Of a stretch of 64,000 nucleotides of DNA, positions 51,301 to 63,907 are shown piece by piece. How positions within the stretch are numbered: the stretch's first letter is position 1; every line of letters starts with the position of its first letter. A program made the translations under genes and the position numbers. A model generated the notes under the pieces. It worked only from the letters and a program-made list of their open reading frames with translations, was not told where the DNA came from and searched no databases. The stretch is from Panonychus citri (lineage: Eukaryota; Arthropoda; Arachnida; Trombidiformes; Tetranychidae), in assembly GCF_014898815.1 (NCBI RefSeq), contig NW_026515428.1:496001-560000 (forward strand). Reading direction: 5' to 3'.

Positions 51301-53850
51301 TTCTCACTTTAATGATAATTTTGATTAATGAATTGAAACTCTGGTTAATCAGTTTCTAAGAGTTTAAGTGATTTAATTATTATAATAAATCATCATCATT
51401 ATCATAATACTGATCATTTAAATATATAAAACAATTAATTATCTTACATCACAATCTAATTAATCTTATTATTAATTCTGTTCCAAGTTTTCTGGCTTCT
51501 TAATTTTAGTTAATTCTAATTAAATCTTTCCCAAATTAAAGATAACCTTTTGATAACATTAACACAATGAAAGGTTATAATCTTGAGATCTTCATCCTCA
51601 TCCTCATCCTCATTATCTTCATCTTTTCCGTTTCCTCCTCCTTTTTCTTGTTAATTTCTATATATAATTTCTCACACCTTATCTTGATTTTCTTTTTTTT
51701 TTTTCTTCCATTTCAACAGATAAGTTGTTATACTGATTATCGTAATGGTGACAAGAACATTATCATCATGGATGATCCAGAATCATTATCATCTTCTTCA
51801 TCATCTTTTCCATCCTCAATCTCTGATCTTCCGGCGGAAATAAATATTCCTCCCACCGAATCATCTTTATCACTTAAATCACATTGTATTCCCCATTATT
51901 TAGTATTCTTTGCAATCCTTGGTATGCTTGCAATCAGTTCACTCCAAAGGATATCTCATGTTTTCAAAATGACCTTAATACTGACCCTTGGAGCCCTTCA
52001 GATAGCCTTTAATTATTCCCTATTGTATCATCATTTTGAAGATACACCTAAAATCATAGCATCCTCATCCTTAACAACAATTAAACCTAATGAACCATCC
52101 AACTTATCACCAGCAATAACTTCAACCTTATCTAGTAATTTACTGATTCAATCGTCTTCAGGATCATCAGCATCAACAACAGCAACAACACCTTCATCAC
52201 CATCATCTTCATCATGGCTCAGTCAATCATCAACCTTATCAATAGTTACGTTAATTGTTGCAATTGCACTTTACTTGATTAATCGTAATTGTGATTCAAT
52301 GGCTCGTCGTCTTTTCCTATGGCAAAAAGAGGTTGATGAGCAGAAGAAAAAAGTTGAAGATATGAGACAAAAAAACGAAGCTCTAGTTTATAATATTCTT
52401 CCCCCTCATGTGGCCATTCACTTTTTGGGTCGACGGAAACGAGATGAAGAACTTTACTCAAAATCTTACGAATCGGTCGGAGTACTTTTCGCGGCGATGC
52501 CCAATTTTTCCGATTTTTATACAGAAGAATCGGTCAACAATCAAGGGTTAGAATGTCTTCGTTTTCTTAACGAGGTCATCTCTGATTACGATGCTCTACT
52601 TGAACAAGATCGTTTTCGTGATATAATTAAAATAAAGACCATCGGGGCCACTTACATGGCCGCGTCGGGTTTAAATGAAGAGGAACGAGATGAGGCCAAA
52701 AATTGGCAGCATTTAGCAACTCTAACTGATTTTGCTCTAACACTTAAGGAAACACTTAATAATATAAATAGAGAAAGTTTTAATAATTTTGTTCTTAGAA
52801 TGGGTAAGAATCAATTCCAACAATTAACTAATTGTTCCAATGTTTTCATTCAGCAAATGTGCTAAATTCCAGTCATATTAGTTGATTAATTGTTTATCAT
52901 TTCTAATTGGTGATTGTTGATTAATATCATTTAATCTGGTCAATATAATCAACTCAATTGCTTTGATTTTGTACTCGTTGATTTGTTAATATAAGTTAAT
53001 TAGTCAATTGCTTTTGACTATTGAAATTTGTGATAACTTTAATTTAGTTGATTGTGTTTATCCATAAATGTAAAAGTTAGACTATTTTTATTACCAATAA
53101 TTAACAATAATCAAAGTAATTAAGTTTGGGTATATTATTACACCTTCCTGTTTAATTTAATTTGATTATTTGCAAATGTTTAATAATCAACACAAAAAAA
53201 ACCAAAGATATGATCAACAATCAACATCCCAATGATAATTAATGAAATTTAAAGACAGGATGTAATTGTAGTTTAAAATAACATTGATTAAATTGTTTCA
53301 TCAACATTAATTAAATAATTGAAATGAAAATAAATAATCAATGACAATTAAAAACGACGATGAACAATAAAACAAATAATCAACTAACTATTGTAAAAAA
53401 AAGGGAAGATAATTTGATTTTGTCTTGTTGACAATTTGAAACAATTGTCACAATTAACAATTATTTTTTTATCATTCTATTTATGGATATTAACCATTGT
53501 TTTTATCATTTAATTGTTACAATTTAGGTATTAATCAAGGACCAATAACTGCCGGGGTAATTGGAGCACGAAAACCTCACTTTGATATGTGGGGTAACAC
53601 TGTCAATGTCGCTAGTCGTATGGAGAGCACAGGTAAAGCTGGTTGTATCCAGGTAAGAATTGAACAATTAACTAATCATTGATGAAGATTAAGTTTGATT
53701 TTTAATTGTCTTTCGTTTATATTTTGTCAGGTTGTTGAAGAAACTGCCAAAATATTACAAGAATTTGGATTCATATTTGAACAACGAGGCTTAGTTTCTG
53801 TTAAAGGAAAAGGTAAATTGATGACCTACTATTTGATTGGGAAAAAGTGA
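29844..53850 (+). CDS. ADCY3-like transmembrane adenylyl cyclase
   Basis: Six exons, all in phase: 29844-31118, 45053-45859, 47179-47766, 51720-52803, 53528-53652, 53731-53850 (1332 residues). It makes cAMP from ATP, normally under G-protein control. The first membrane bundle (about residues 185-455) is interrupted by a His/Ser/Asn-rich loop. The C1 cyclase domain has both metal Asp residues (FADIVGF; ILGDCYYC). The second bundle follows, and C2 has Lys in IKTIGATYMAA and the FDMWGNTVNVASRM block, so the ATP-binding set looks complete. C1 wording (FARFDKLSDKYHQLRIK) and C2 wording (MPNFSDFYTEE) are closest to type 3. The start MVKRSSLREEK is the first ATG; a run of 16 Thr follows soon after. 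Introns of 13.9, 1.3, 4.0 and 0.7 kb contrast with the compact neighbours. Confidence 0.9.
35034..35087 (+). repeat. (TC)n microsatellite, about 27 units
   Basis: Uninterrupted TC dinucleotides in the first adenylyl cyclase intron. It is among the longest simple tracts in the window. Confidence 0.95.
42433..42462 (+). repeat. (TC)15 microsatellite
   Basis: Uninterrupted TC tract in the first adenylyl cyclase intron. The open frames crossing it on both strands are produced by the repeat. Confidence 0.9.
44656..44687 (+). repeat. (TCA)n trinucleotide run
   Basis: About ten consecutive TCA units in the intron upstream of adenylyl cyclase exon 2. It is one of many TCA/ATG triplet runs in this gene's introns. 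Confidence 0.9.
45886..45916 (+). repeat. (GA)n microsatellite just after exon 2
   Basis: Purine tract of about 15 AG units, only 27 bases after the adenylyl cyclase exon 2 donor. Most other intronic tracts of this gene are pyrimidine-rich on the sense strand. Confidence 0.9.
47767..51719 (+). other. 4-kb intron of adenylyl cyclase
   Basis: The intron lies between in-phase exons 3 and 4. It holds a long AG tract (48263-48313) and smaller CT tracts, and no supported gene. The last part before exon 4 is strongly pyrimidine-rich (TTTCTTTTTTTTTTTTCTTCC), a good branch/acceptor context. Confidence 0.7.
48263..48313 (+). repeat. (AG)n microsatellite, about 25 units
   Basis: Uninterrupted AG dinucleotides in adenylyl cyclase intron 3. 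Similar in size to the TC tract at 35034 but of opposite strand sense. Confidence 0.95.
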
Positions 53851-55964
53851 TCATTACCTTCATCTTCATCTTCATCATCTCCATCATCATCATCATCTTT
53901 ATCTTCATCATGTTTATTGTCATCTTCACTTTCATGATCAACTAAAATTGTCAAGGATTGAACATCATTCAGATAAAAATGATTTTGTTTTAATAACCAT
54001 CGTTTCTCATCATTAATTTGACATCAATTCAACGGTCATCATCATCATCATCATCATCTCTCTCTCTCTCTCACTTTGTCATCCTCATCCTCATCTTCAC
54101 CTTGACATCTTCAAATACAAAAACAATGCACTAGTTGAATGAAAAATTGTTTTTTCTTCCAATTTTTTTGCGCTTCGCTTGTTTAAATTACGACAAACAA
54201 AATGTTATTGATTATTAATTATAATTAATTGAAACTATTATTAATTGTTCCAATCAAGAAAACAATGTAAATATAAATAATTAATCCATAACATTATCAA
54301 ACATGTATTAATGATATGATAAAATATATAATATTATTGAATTGTTGATATTTATTTATTTTGATGAAAAAAATTTTCTCCTCACAATTAATTAATTAAT
54401 TGATAATCTGAAACTTGAAATAAATCAAACGGGATTAGATTTCTTCATTAAATGATTAAATATCTTAATTAATAACAAATCTAAGATCAATCCATTGATC
54501 CAACTGATTAAATTGTCAAGATTAATATTATTATTCAGTTTTGGTTAATTGTTGATGATAAAATGAAAATTGATTTGATCATTTGAAACAATGATGATTA
54601 TTGTTTTTCCTAATTGTAATTAACTAAATTTTTTTTATGCTTATGTCATGATTAGTTTGATTATGTTGATTTACTTACAATGTGATTTTTGGGTTAACTG
54701 TCAACACAAACAATTAGAGTTAACTTGTAACTATTAAGGTCGTTGATGGAGCAGGAAAATCAAACAATTAACACGATACAACAATTAACAAATAACATTG
54801 TATTGTTATCCAAACAAGGCAATTAGAAACAATTGAAATTGTTAATATTTTCCAAGATGGCGACCATAATAAACTCTCATCAAACAGGAAATGATTAACC
54901 TATCAACGCATTTACAGTTAATATTATAGATCAAGTCTATGAGTGTATATTACACTGATGATTATCAACAATTAAGTATAAATCACTCAGCAGTTGATTA
55001 TAATATGTAACAAATTAACTGTTGTTTTCACTGAGATTGATTATTAATCATATAAAGACTGAATAAGATAAACAAAACGTAATCATGATTAAATCAAGGC
55101 TAATAAAGAGATGAAATAAGTCATACAATTAAACAAATAGACAAAAAATATGTGAACAATTAAATGAGATCAAGATGATTAATCAAATTAAATTAATCAA
55201 AGGGAAAGAAAACAAAATATCAACAAATCCAAATCAAGAAAAGAAAACAACAGAAAGAAAGAAAATCAATCAAATTAAGATAATTAACTAGGATTAATTT
55301 TCCACAGCTAATTAACCAAAAGAAGGACAATTAATTATCAACAAGAATTAATTGTGATTAAGATGAAACAACTGATTAACAAATTAGATCAAATTTTACC
55401 AGAGAAAAAAAAAGATTGCAACCAACAGATGGAGACACAATCGTAAAGAGTTTAAAACAAGAAAAGAATAAAAAATTTCCAGGTAAATAGTTTTCCATTT
55501 ACTCGTCAGATGGCAGAGCCTTAAGGTGTTTTTCTTTTCTTTTTGAAATTTTCACTTTTATTAGTCATTGTTACTTCTTGATGTTCTTTGGGTGGAGTTT
55601 TTTGTTCAGTTTGTTTCTTCACTTTATCTAACTAATCAGCTTTTTTCCTTGTTGAATTTTGTTCTCTGTCACAATTAACACTCAACTTAATTTTCTTCTA
55701 ATTGTGTGTTGTTTAATCAAAGTGAATCATAATCTTCTCAATGTAATTATTGGTGTAATGTTGTTCTCTCTGTGTTGGTGATTCATCTCGAAATTTGTTC
55801 TTAATTCTTTTTTTCTTCTTTCACAAAAACAAGAAACAACATCCGATGTGCGTTAAAAGCTTATTTTATATATGATTTTTTTTTCTTCTTCTCTATTTTG
55901 TTACCTTCTAATTACATTGACACACAAATAGACTTTGTAGTTATATTTATATTTATATTTGAAA
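53851..55964. other. intergenic region, adenylyl cyclase to neuroglian
   Basis: It begins with TCA/TC-rich 3' flank of adenylyl cyclase (53855-54110), then AT-rich sequence without coding frames. The final 500 bp, T-rich and pyrimidine-rich, presumably include the neuroglian promoter and leader. No non-coding gene is recognisable. Confidence 0.5.
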
Positions 55965-58900
55965 ATGATTTCTTCTACCCTGACCCGTGCCATAATTTCA
56001 TGGATTTTGATAATATTGACTGTTACTATTTGTGTTACCCATTCACTGTCTACGGAACCTCCATCCATTACCAAACAACCCAAACACCAACAGCTTTTCC
56101 AGGTGGCTTCACCTGCAGATGAAGCTGTTAAACCATTTGCCCTTGAATGTGAGGCTACCGGTAATCCTGAGCCTAAATATAGTTGGGTTAAAAATGGAGT
56201 TAAATTTGATCCAGTTGCATATGATAAAAGAATTTCTCAAACATCTAAACGAGGTTCTCTTACATTCTCTCAACCTGATAGTTTAGATGAAGGTTTATAT
56301 CAATGTTTTGCGGAAAATATTCATGGTACCGCTGTTTCGAATGCTGTTTTCCTTCGTAAATCTGAATTAGCCTCGTTTCCGGAAACAGATCCAGAGGTTC
56401 TTAATGTAATGGAAGGTGCCCCTCTTACAATTGACTGTAATCCACCCACAGGTTATCCTAAACCAACCATCTATTGGATGGTTCAATCAAGAACCGGTGC
56501 TTTATATACAATTAATAGTTCACGTTTAACTGTTGATCCCGATGGTAAGTTACACTTTTCCAATGTAACACAAGACGATCAACTTCATGACAATGGTGCC
56601 TATACCTGTAGTGCAACATCTCATTTTCGTAGTGAATATAAATTTGGCCGTAAAGTTTACCTTAGGGTTACCCCTTCAGGTAGCTCAGGTCTTTCAAGCC
56701 ATCATCCCGAACTTCAATATACTTCACCGCCTAGTGTTTCAGCTTTAAGAGGAGCCAATCTAGAGTTACATTGTATTTACGGGGGAACACCTTTACCTGA
56801 TATTATTTGGCGTAAAAGAGGCTCACCAATAGCTGGTAATCATTATAATTACATTAATCATGGTAAAACACTTCAAATATCAAAAGTTGACTTTGAAGAT
56901 GAAGATACTTACGTTTGTACAGCTTCTAACGGTGTTGGTCAAGTAATGACTCATTCAACTCGAGTACAGGTATTAGCTGCTCCTTATTGGAAGAAAGTTC
57001 CAAACAATACTGTTGCAGCTGAAGGTGAAACTGTCACATTTACCTGTGAATCAAGTGGTATACCTGATCCAAAGTTACAATGGTTGGTTAATGGTAAACC
57101 TTTAGATGAGGCTCCACCCAATAATCGAAGAAAATTGAAAGGTACCACTTTAACTATCGACAATTTGATTAAAACAGATACTGCTGTTTTCCAGTGTAAT
57201 GCTTCAAATGTTCATGGATATGCTTTTAAAAATTTCTATCTCAATGTGTTGGCACTTCCTCCAAGAATTATTGAAAAACCCGCTGAAGTTACAAAAGCGG
57301 TTGCCACTCAAACAGCTATCCTACGATGTCGGGTATTTGGTGCACCCAAACCAGAGGTACGATGGTTACGTGATGGAGTTGAACTTACTGGTGGTGATTA
57401 TGAAATTTTAGACGAAGGTGACCTTAAAATTAAAGATCTCAAGTATGATTATGTTGGTAAATATGTTTGCCATGCGGTTAATAAACTTGGTGAAGCAAAG
57501 GCTGAAGGTACATTGGAAGTTAAATCAAAAACTGAAATAATTAGTCCACCTGAAGATATTGAAGTTGCTGCTGGTAAAGTAGCAGTTTTACGTTGTACCG
57601 CTCGTGCCGATTCCTCTCTTGATCTTCAAATTGTTTGGTCATTTGCTGGTCGTGATATTGACTTTGAACAAAATCAACGTATGGTTAAAGCAGCTGATAA
57701 TTCATTGAGTATTTTAAAGACTCGAGAATTGGATTCAGGTGAATACACATGTACAGCTAAAACCATATTAGACTCAGTCTCTGCCAAAGCTACTCTCACT
57801 GTTCCTGATGTACCCAATGCACCTCAAATTGTTTCAATTAAATGCGATAAATCAACTGCCAGAATTGAATGGAAAGCAACCGGAGACAATAGAGCTCAAA
57901 TTCTTCAATATATAATCCAATATAATACAAGTTTCACTCCAAACGTTTGGGACGATCATTATAGTCATGTTCCAGCTCCTGATACAATTTTCCAAGTTTC
58001 TATTTCTCCTTGGGCTAATTACACTTTCCGTGTGATTGCGGTTAACAAAATAGGTAAAAGTATTGCCTCTAAACATTCAGAAATGTGTACCACCGATGAG
58101 GATATACCTTATAATAACCCAAGGAACATGAAAGGTTGGGGAGATGCTCCAGATAACATGATAATTTCATGGACTCGAATGGAACAGATTGAACATAATG
58201 CCCTGGATTTTATTATAAAGTCTGGTGGAAACGTGATGACCTGCCAATGGCGCAGTGGGAAAATAAAGTTATCACTGACTGGAGACAAGATCGTTTAAAA
58301 ATTTCCAATACTCCTACATATAAACCATACCGGATAAAAGTGGAGGCACACAATTCAAGAGGACAGGCTCACACAGTTGCACCGGAAACAATTGGTTACT
58401 CTGGAGAAGCTAAACCGTCCAAAAGACCAGAAAATTTTCACCTTCTCCGAACCTATGATTGGCAAACTGCTGAATTTGCCTGGGACAGTGTACCGGAAGA
58501 TAGTATTAATGGCCGATTTGAAGGATATAAGATAATTATTTGGAATGATCGTGATGGTCTCGAAAAGATGAGAGAAGTTAAAATGCGTTCCAATATCACT
58601 CGAACCAAAATAAACATTCTCAAACCAAATACTCTTAATAAAGCTCAAGTTATGGCTTATAACACCATGTACAATGGTCCAGGTTCCGATATAATATCAA
58701 TTAAAACGGAAGAAGGACCACCAGGACCAGTAACCAATTTCGATGCTATTCCTATGGGAAAAAGTGCTCTCTATCTTCTTTGGAATCAACCGGAAGAGCT
58801 TAACGGTGAACTCAAGGGATATAAAATCTCTTACCGAGAAGTAATTGGCACAGAATTGGGTGATATCATTTCCCGAGATCCAATAACCAATTTAATGTAC

Positions 58901-61550
58901 CTCAAATATAAGCTTGCAGGTCTCAAGCCAGCAACAAAGTATCGTATAAGCATTAAAGCTTTCACTAATGGCGGTGAAGGTGAAGAATATTATATTGAGA
59001 AAAGTACCACTGGTAATGAAAGTTCAACCATTCCCGATGAACCTGATTTTGATTACAGGTTAGAAGAGAAAGATGGGACCGCCGTCCGTGTTATTTGGGT
59101 CCCTCCTTTACGCTCTGGAAAACCTGGAAGTTCTTTCTATGTACAATACCGTAGAGAAGGTAAGAAGAAGCTGAAAAAAAGTAGAATAATTATAAACTAA
59201 GAATCGTGAAGTTGGAAAAGAAAAAAATAATAGAAAAAGAGAGAGAGAGAGATGAGATGAGATGAGAAGAGGGCAAAAGATTAGGTTGCTGATGCAAGCA
59301 ACTTTTTTCTCTTGTCTTTATCTCTCTTTCCTGTCTCTTTCTCTCTCTCTCTCCCTCCTCTTTTTATCCCACTCTCTTTCTCTATCGCTGAACCTCTAAT
59401 TCTTTTTTTCCTCTTCAGAAAACATCCTGATAGTCACTATTTCTCTCTCAATGTAATGATGACTAAAAAGATCTTAAAACAATATGTCAAACCTTTAGTA
59501 GGTTATGTACATTGTTTTCAGTTCTCTTTCTCTCTTTCTCTCTCCCTTTTTCTCTTTTTTTTAATGTTTCCTTTCAGGTTTCATAGTTCATTTTATTGTT
59601 GATTACATATTATGATCACTTTTTGTTTCCAGTGTCACGCACTGACTACTACCGCTAATTAACAATCAGGTTAATCACATTGATTAAATTGATTCCTCTG
59701 GTATTGTAATCAACTTTTTATTATTCCTTTACTTTATCGGAAGTGGTTGGCAGACTTATGTTCAATACTATTGACTTACCATCTGTTTTAAAATGACCAT
59801 TGACTAGAATCAATGGTCAATCGTCGTCGCTTACCGATGGTTTTAAAATGCTTTGTTATTACCTTAAGATGATAAGGGATGAAAGATGAGGATGAGGATG
59901 AATAGAGCAGATGGAAAAAGTTTCTTAAGAAAGTTTAAAGTTTCATATAAGATGTCTGTCCGTCTGTCTCTCTCTCTCTCTCTCTCACTCTCTATCTGCT
60001 GTAGTCCAGTTGTTAGCACCGGGGGCAAGACCAATGATAACATTGGTCTTGCTAACTTTCTGGCTCCACGTTCCTCTGACAGCAGTGTTTACCAATGCTT
60101 TTATCCTGCACTGGGCAAAGAGAAACCTCTGTCGTGGGACTAGGCCTTTGTAACTACCCCTTAAATCCGTATCTCCCTCTAAAGTCATAATGGCCCGACC
60201 TATTAATAGCAGACACGGGGCGAGGTGTGCGCCTTAAAAGGTTCCGGTCTCCCCCTGGTGGGTTCTCTTGAAAAAGAAAACTCTCTCCCTCTCTCTATTT
60301 CTCGTTTATTGCTGTGTTTGTGTGGGATAGAAAGCACATGGATTGATTGAGTTGTTGAATTTTATATCATCGTATTATAAGTAGTTGATTGTAGTTGTAA
60401 AAGCAAAATTAAAAGCTGACTATCATATCAATATCCATAACTTATTAGCGATGATTGATGTTATATGATCTATTTTCTCGTTGCATGATTATGATATAAT
60501 GATCGTTTTTTTTTACTCTACCATTTTTATTAGATTATTGCTCATTTTGTTTTTAAAAAGTAATTTACGATTACTTTATACTCTCTTTCTCTTTCTTTCG
60601 CAATTAACCTCAACTTGTTTTTGTTTACCTTTAATTTTTTCTCTCTCTCTCTATTCAGGTGAAGCAACTTATAAAAGTACTCCCAAAGAAGTTGACAAAG
60701 AGTATATTTACCTGGAAGGATTAGATCCAAATTATAATTATGAAGTTCGCGTTGTTTCCGTTGATGGTGAACATCAAACACCAAGTCGAGTGAAACCAAT
60801 TTCACTTTCAGATGAAGTACCATGTAAGATAAATTGTAGAAATTATAGCAAAAGAAAATGAAAGATTTGTAAACAAAGATTATCTATCTAACGAAAACAA
60901 ATATTTATAAATAACATGACATAATTTGACATGTTATCAAGTAAATACTATTTAGCACACACAGATAAACTAATCTTCTATTTTTTCTTTTCTCTCTCAT
61001 TTCCCTCTTAATTTGTTATTTTTTTTCTCCATCATCTCATGATTATCATCATCTTTCAAGTGGGTTTCAACAGCAGCTATGACAACCGTCTAAGTGATGT
61101 TGATTGGCTTATTGGTATGTTATGTGCAATTGCTTTGGTCATTGTATTGACCATCGTCGTATGTATCGTTAAGCGTAATCGTGGAGCAAAATACTCTGTC
61201 CATGAAAAAGAAGCCAAAAAAGGTCGTGAATTAGATTATGGTGACCATGAAGGCTTCAGTGAATATTCAAAACCGTAAGGAATCATCACCATTTCCACCA
61301 TTATTTATATTTACTAATATTATTATCATCTATTTCTTACTGTTTATTCAATAGGTCTAATGCCCACTTAGTTAGTCGAGCTTCACTCAATAGTAAATTT
61401 AACGAAGCCGAAGACACCGATTCAATGACTGATTTCGGTGAAGACGAAAGTTCCAAGTTTGAAGAAGAAGGATCTTTTATCGGACAATATGGAGCTAAAT
61501 CAACCACCTCACAAGTCCAATCTCCCACCGGAGTGGCAACTTTTGTTTAA
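55965..61550 (+). CDS. Nrg: neuroglian / L1-family cell adhesion molecule (one frameshift as sequenced)
   Basis: Four exons: 55965-59159, 60659-60823, 61061-61274, 61355-61550. They encode about 1256 residues once a one-base gap is allowed. The order is signal peptide (ISWILIILTVTICV), six Ig domains (paired Cys with YxC ends, such as DNGAYTCSA, EDTYVCTASN, TAVFQCNAS, VGKYVCHA, SGEYTCTA), five fibronectin III domains, one membrane helix (IGMLCAIALVIVLTIVVCIV), and a tail with the ankyrin-binding FIGQY near residue 1232. It ends ATFV, a possible PDZ ligand. The protein guides axons and links neighbouring cells to the ankyrin-spectrin skeleton. Near 58201-58205 the frame shifts: GCCCTGG where GCCCCTGG would keep the third-domain reading (…GFYYKVWWKRDDLP). 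The start is the ATG at 55965. The first exon is 3.2 kb without introns. Confidence 0.93.
59160..60658 (+). other. 1.5-kb neuroglian intron with a foreign-looking GC-rich segment
   Basis: Phase-1 intron. Most of it is CT-rich, AT-rich sequence. The block 60001-60256 stands out by composition and structure and is listed separately. No independent gene is supported. Confidence 0.6.
60001..60256. repeat. GC-rich structured insertion, probable dispersed repeat
   Basis: About 256 bp near half G+C in an otherwise AT-rich region, following a CT tract at 59967-59988. A perfect 12-bp hairpin lies at 60025-60052 (loop ATAA), with outer GTTAG/CTAAC pairing. The minus strand has a 67-codon open stretch (GLVPRQRFLFAQCRIKALV) and then another segment in a different frame, so it could be a decayed coding repeat. 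Terminal repeats and target duplications were not found. I cannot name the family. Confidence 0.5.
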
Positions 61551-61551
61551 T

Positions 61552-62773
61552 GTTCTAAAACCTAAGAAAAGCAAATGAAGCCACGGAAAATTAGATGAGA
61601 ACAAAAATTATATCTTATACGCATAGAGAGTATAGAGCGAGAGAAAGAAAGAGAATTTAATCAAGATTGAATTGATTTAGATAGAAAGTAATGAACAAAT
61701 GTAATCACAATTAGAAGAAAAAAAAAAGTTATCTCTCTATGCGCGATTGATACAATTTTTGTTCTCATCTCATTTTTCGTGGCTGTATATCTCTCCCTTA
61801 CTCCTTCACCTTCTCATTAATCAACTATTTACAACACACTCCATGTAATATATTATTTAATTATGCACAAAACAAACTGTAATTTAAAATTGAATCTCAA
61901 TAATATTGCATATGCTGAAATAAAATTGGAAAGAAAACTTTGTACCAAATCCATTATCACAATCAACAGGTTGACATGATTTAGCGAATAATATTAATTG
62001 ATTCTGATTCTAAATGAAATTCCCTCAAGTTGATTAGGCTGAAAACTGAACCTGAAAGTATAAAAATTTTGGGTTCGACTGTACCTAACAGACTAAACAA
62101 GTTGTGTTCGTAGTAGTAGAAAACAATAAACTTGCTTAACAACTTGGGAACTTAATCTAGTCTCCGAAACAGAAAATGACCTTCTCTCATTTTCTCTTTC
62201 TTTCCTCTTTCTGTCTTCTTCTTCTTCTTTATATTATCTCTTACTTATTTCATCATCTTCTTCTTCATTTTATCATCTTCCTCTTTCTACCGACAAATAG
62301 ACAGAGAAAGACAGAGAGAAAAAAGAAACACCCAGAAATCATCTCTTTCTTTTTCTTACCCGAATCTCTTTTCTCTTGTTTTTATATTTAATCTTCTTCT
62401 AGTTCTCATCTTGACGCACCGAGACCGATGAACTTGGTGGTTTAACACATCTTCTAATCTTAATCTCAGCTCTTAATTAGATTACCAACAATTAGAAACA
62501 ATTATCGATACCTCTAATAATTGTGATTAACCTTTTCCACCCTTAATTGTCATTTGTTTCCAACAATCCGGTCCAATAACCAATAAGCATCGACGTTAAT
62601 TTTGAAATGATTTAACTGTTACTCTAATCATCACCATCATAAATAGATTGTCACTTAATTGTACTTTTTACTTTCTCATTCCAACAACAATTTTCAATTA
62701 ATTTACTTTCAATTTGTGTGCTTCACTGTAATTATTTAATCATCACCTTAATTAACTGTTAACAAGCTTAATT
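61552..62773. other. intergenic region, neuroglian 3' flank to Rab promoter
   Basis: It contains the neuroglian 3' untranslated region, a CTT-rich stretch (62170-62400) and an AT-rich part next to the Rab start codon. The open frames in the CTT-rich stretch are compositional. Nothing else was seen. Confidence 0.5.
61919..61924 (+). terminator. polyadenylation signal AATAAA of neuroglian
   Basis: AATAAA about 370 bases after the neuroglian stop on the same strand. It is the first canonical signal noted in this 3' flank. Confidence 0.45.
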
Positions 62774-63907
62774 ATGACAAAGAGCCATTCTAGTAGTTCA
62801 TCTCAGGTAAGTCTTAATTGCGATCATTACAATTTATCCAATTTAACCTTGCAACCTTTAAAGGGCAGTGTCTCTTTCCAATGATTAGCTAATTGTTTGG
62901 AGACAATTGGACTTACCAATTTACACGTTAATTGTTAAGTTAATTCAATTGAACGTTTTTCATTCACTTGTATTACTTTGATTATTTTACCGCTCAGACA
63001 AATGAGGAAATTCATGTAATTTAATTTTCCGTCTCAATTGCTATTGATTGATTAGATTTTTTTTCGCCTTCTTTTTCTTAATCAACTGATTATTACAACA
63101 TAGAGGATAGTTAATTGTTTGTCAGTTGATTTTGTTACAAATTTAAGGAGCAAATTAACTGCAATTATCAAAATCCATGAGAATTGAAAGTTTTCCCATT
63201 GTAATCCAATCTCTCTAATAAGCTTCTTGTTGATTTCTCTCTTCAATTTCATTTAATTTGTTGCTTTCTTTTTCTCTTTCTTAATCAACCAGAATTTGGA
63301 AACTGAATCAAAGGAATATCTTTTCAAAATTCTGGTTATCGGTGATCTAGCAACCGGTAAAACAAGCTTCATCCGTCGATATGTTCATCATCTATTCAAC
63401 AGTCACTATAGAGCAACGGTAAGTTTATTTTTCTCCCCAGAAAATTAAGTGAAATTGAGTAAATTGTCATTCTAATTACATTAATTGACTTTTCAACATT
63501 AGATCGGAGTTGATTTCGCATTAAAGGTCATCCAATGGGATCCGAACACTTTAATTAGGTTACAGTTATGGGACATCGCCGGTCAAGAGAGATTCGGTTC
63601 CATGACTCGAGTCTATTATAAAGACGCTGTCGGTGCCTTAATTTGTTTCGATGCCTCTAAATTGCAATCATTTGATGCGGTCAAGAAATGGAAAGAGGAT
63701 TTAGATTCAAAGGTGACCATGGCCGATGGATCGCCGATTCCCGCTGTTCTGGTCGCTAACAAATGTGATCTAACCAAACATGAGAAATTTAATAATCCAA
63801 GTTATCTAGATGAATTCTGTCAAATGAACGGTTTCAATGGTTGGTACTTTACGAGTGCCAAGGATAATATTAACATCGAGGAAACATCATCGCTCTTAAT
63901 TTCAGAG
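62774..63907 (+). CDS. Rab32/Rab38-family small GTPase (3' end beyond window)
   Basis: Exons 62774-62806, 63293-63418 and 63503-63907 are in phase; the last ends at a GT donor, so C-terminal coding continues outside. The order is short Ser-rich leader, P-loop GDLATGKTS, switch I YRATIGVDF, switch II WDIAGQERFG, then NKCD and TSAK for guanine recognition. The IAGQE form, where most Rabs have TAGQE, marks the Rab32/38 group (Drosophila lightoid). These GTPases direct traffic to lysosome-related organelles and contact mitochondria and the BLOC-3 exchange factor. The prenylated Cys tail is not seen because the gene is cut by the window edge. Confidence 0.92.

Noticed and set aside
62176..62391. 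Frame of 71 codons downstream of neuroglian
   Set aside because: CTT-rich compositional frame in the 3' flank; no family and no splice context.
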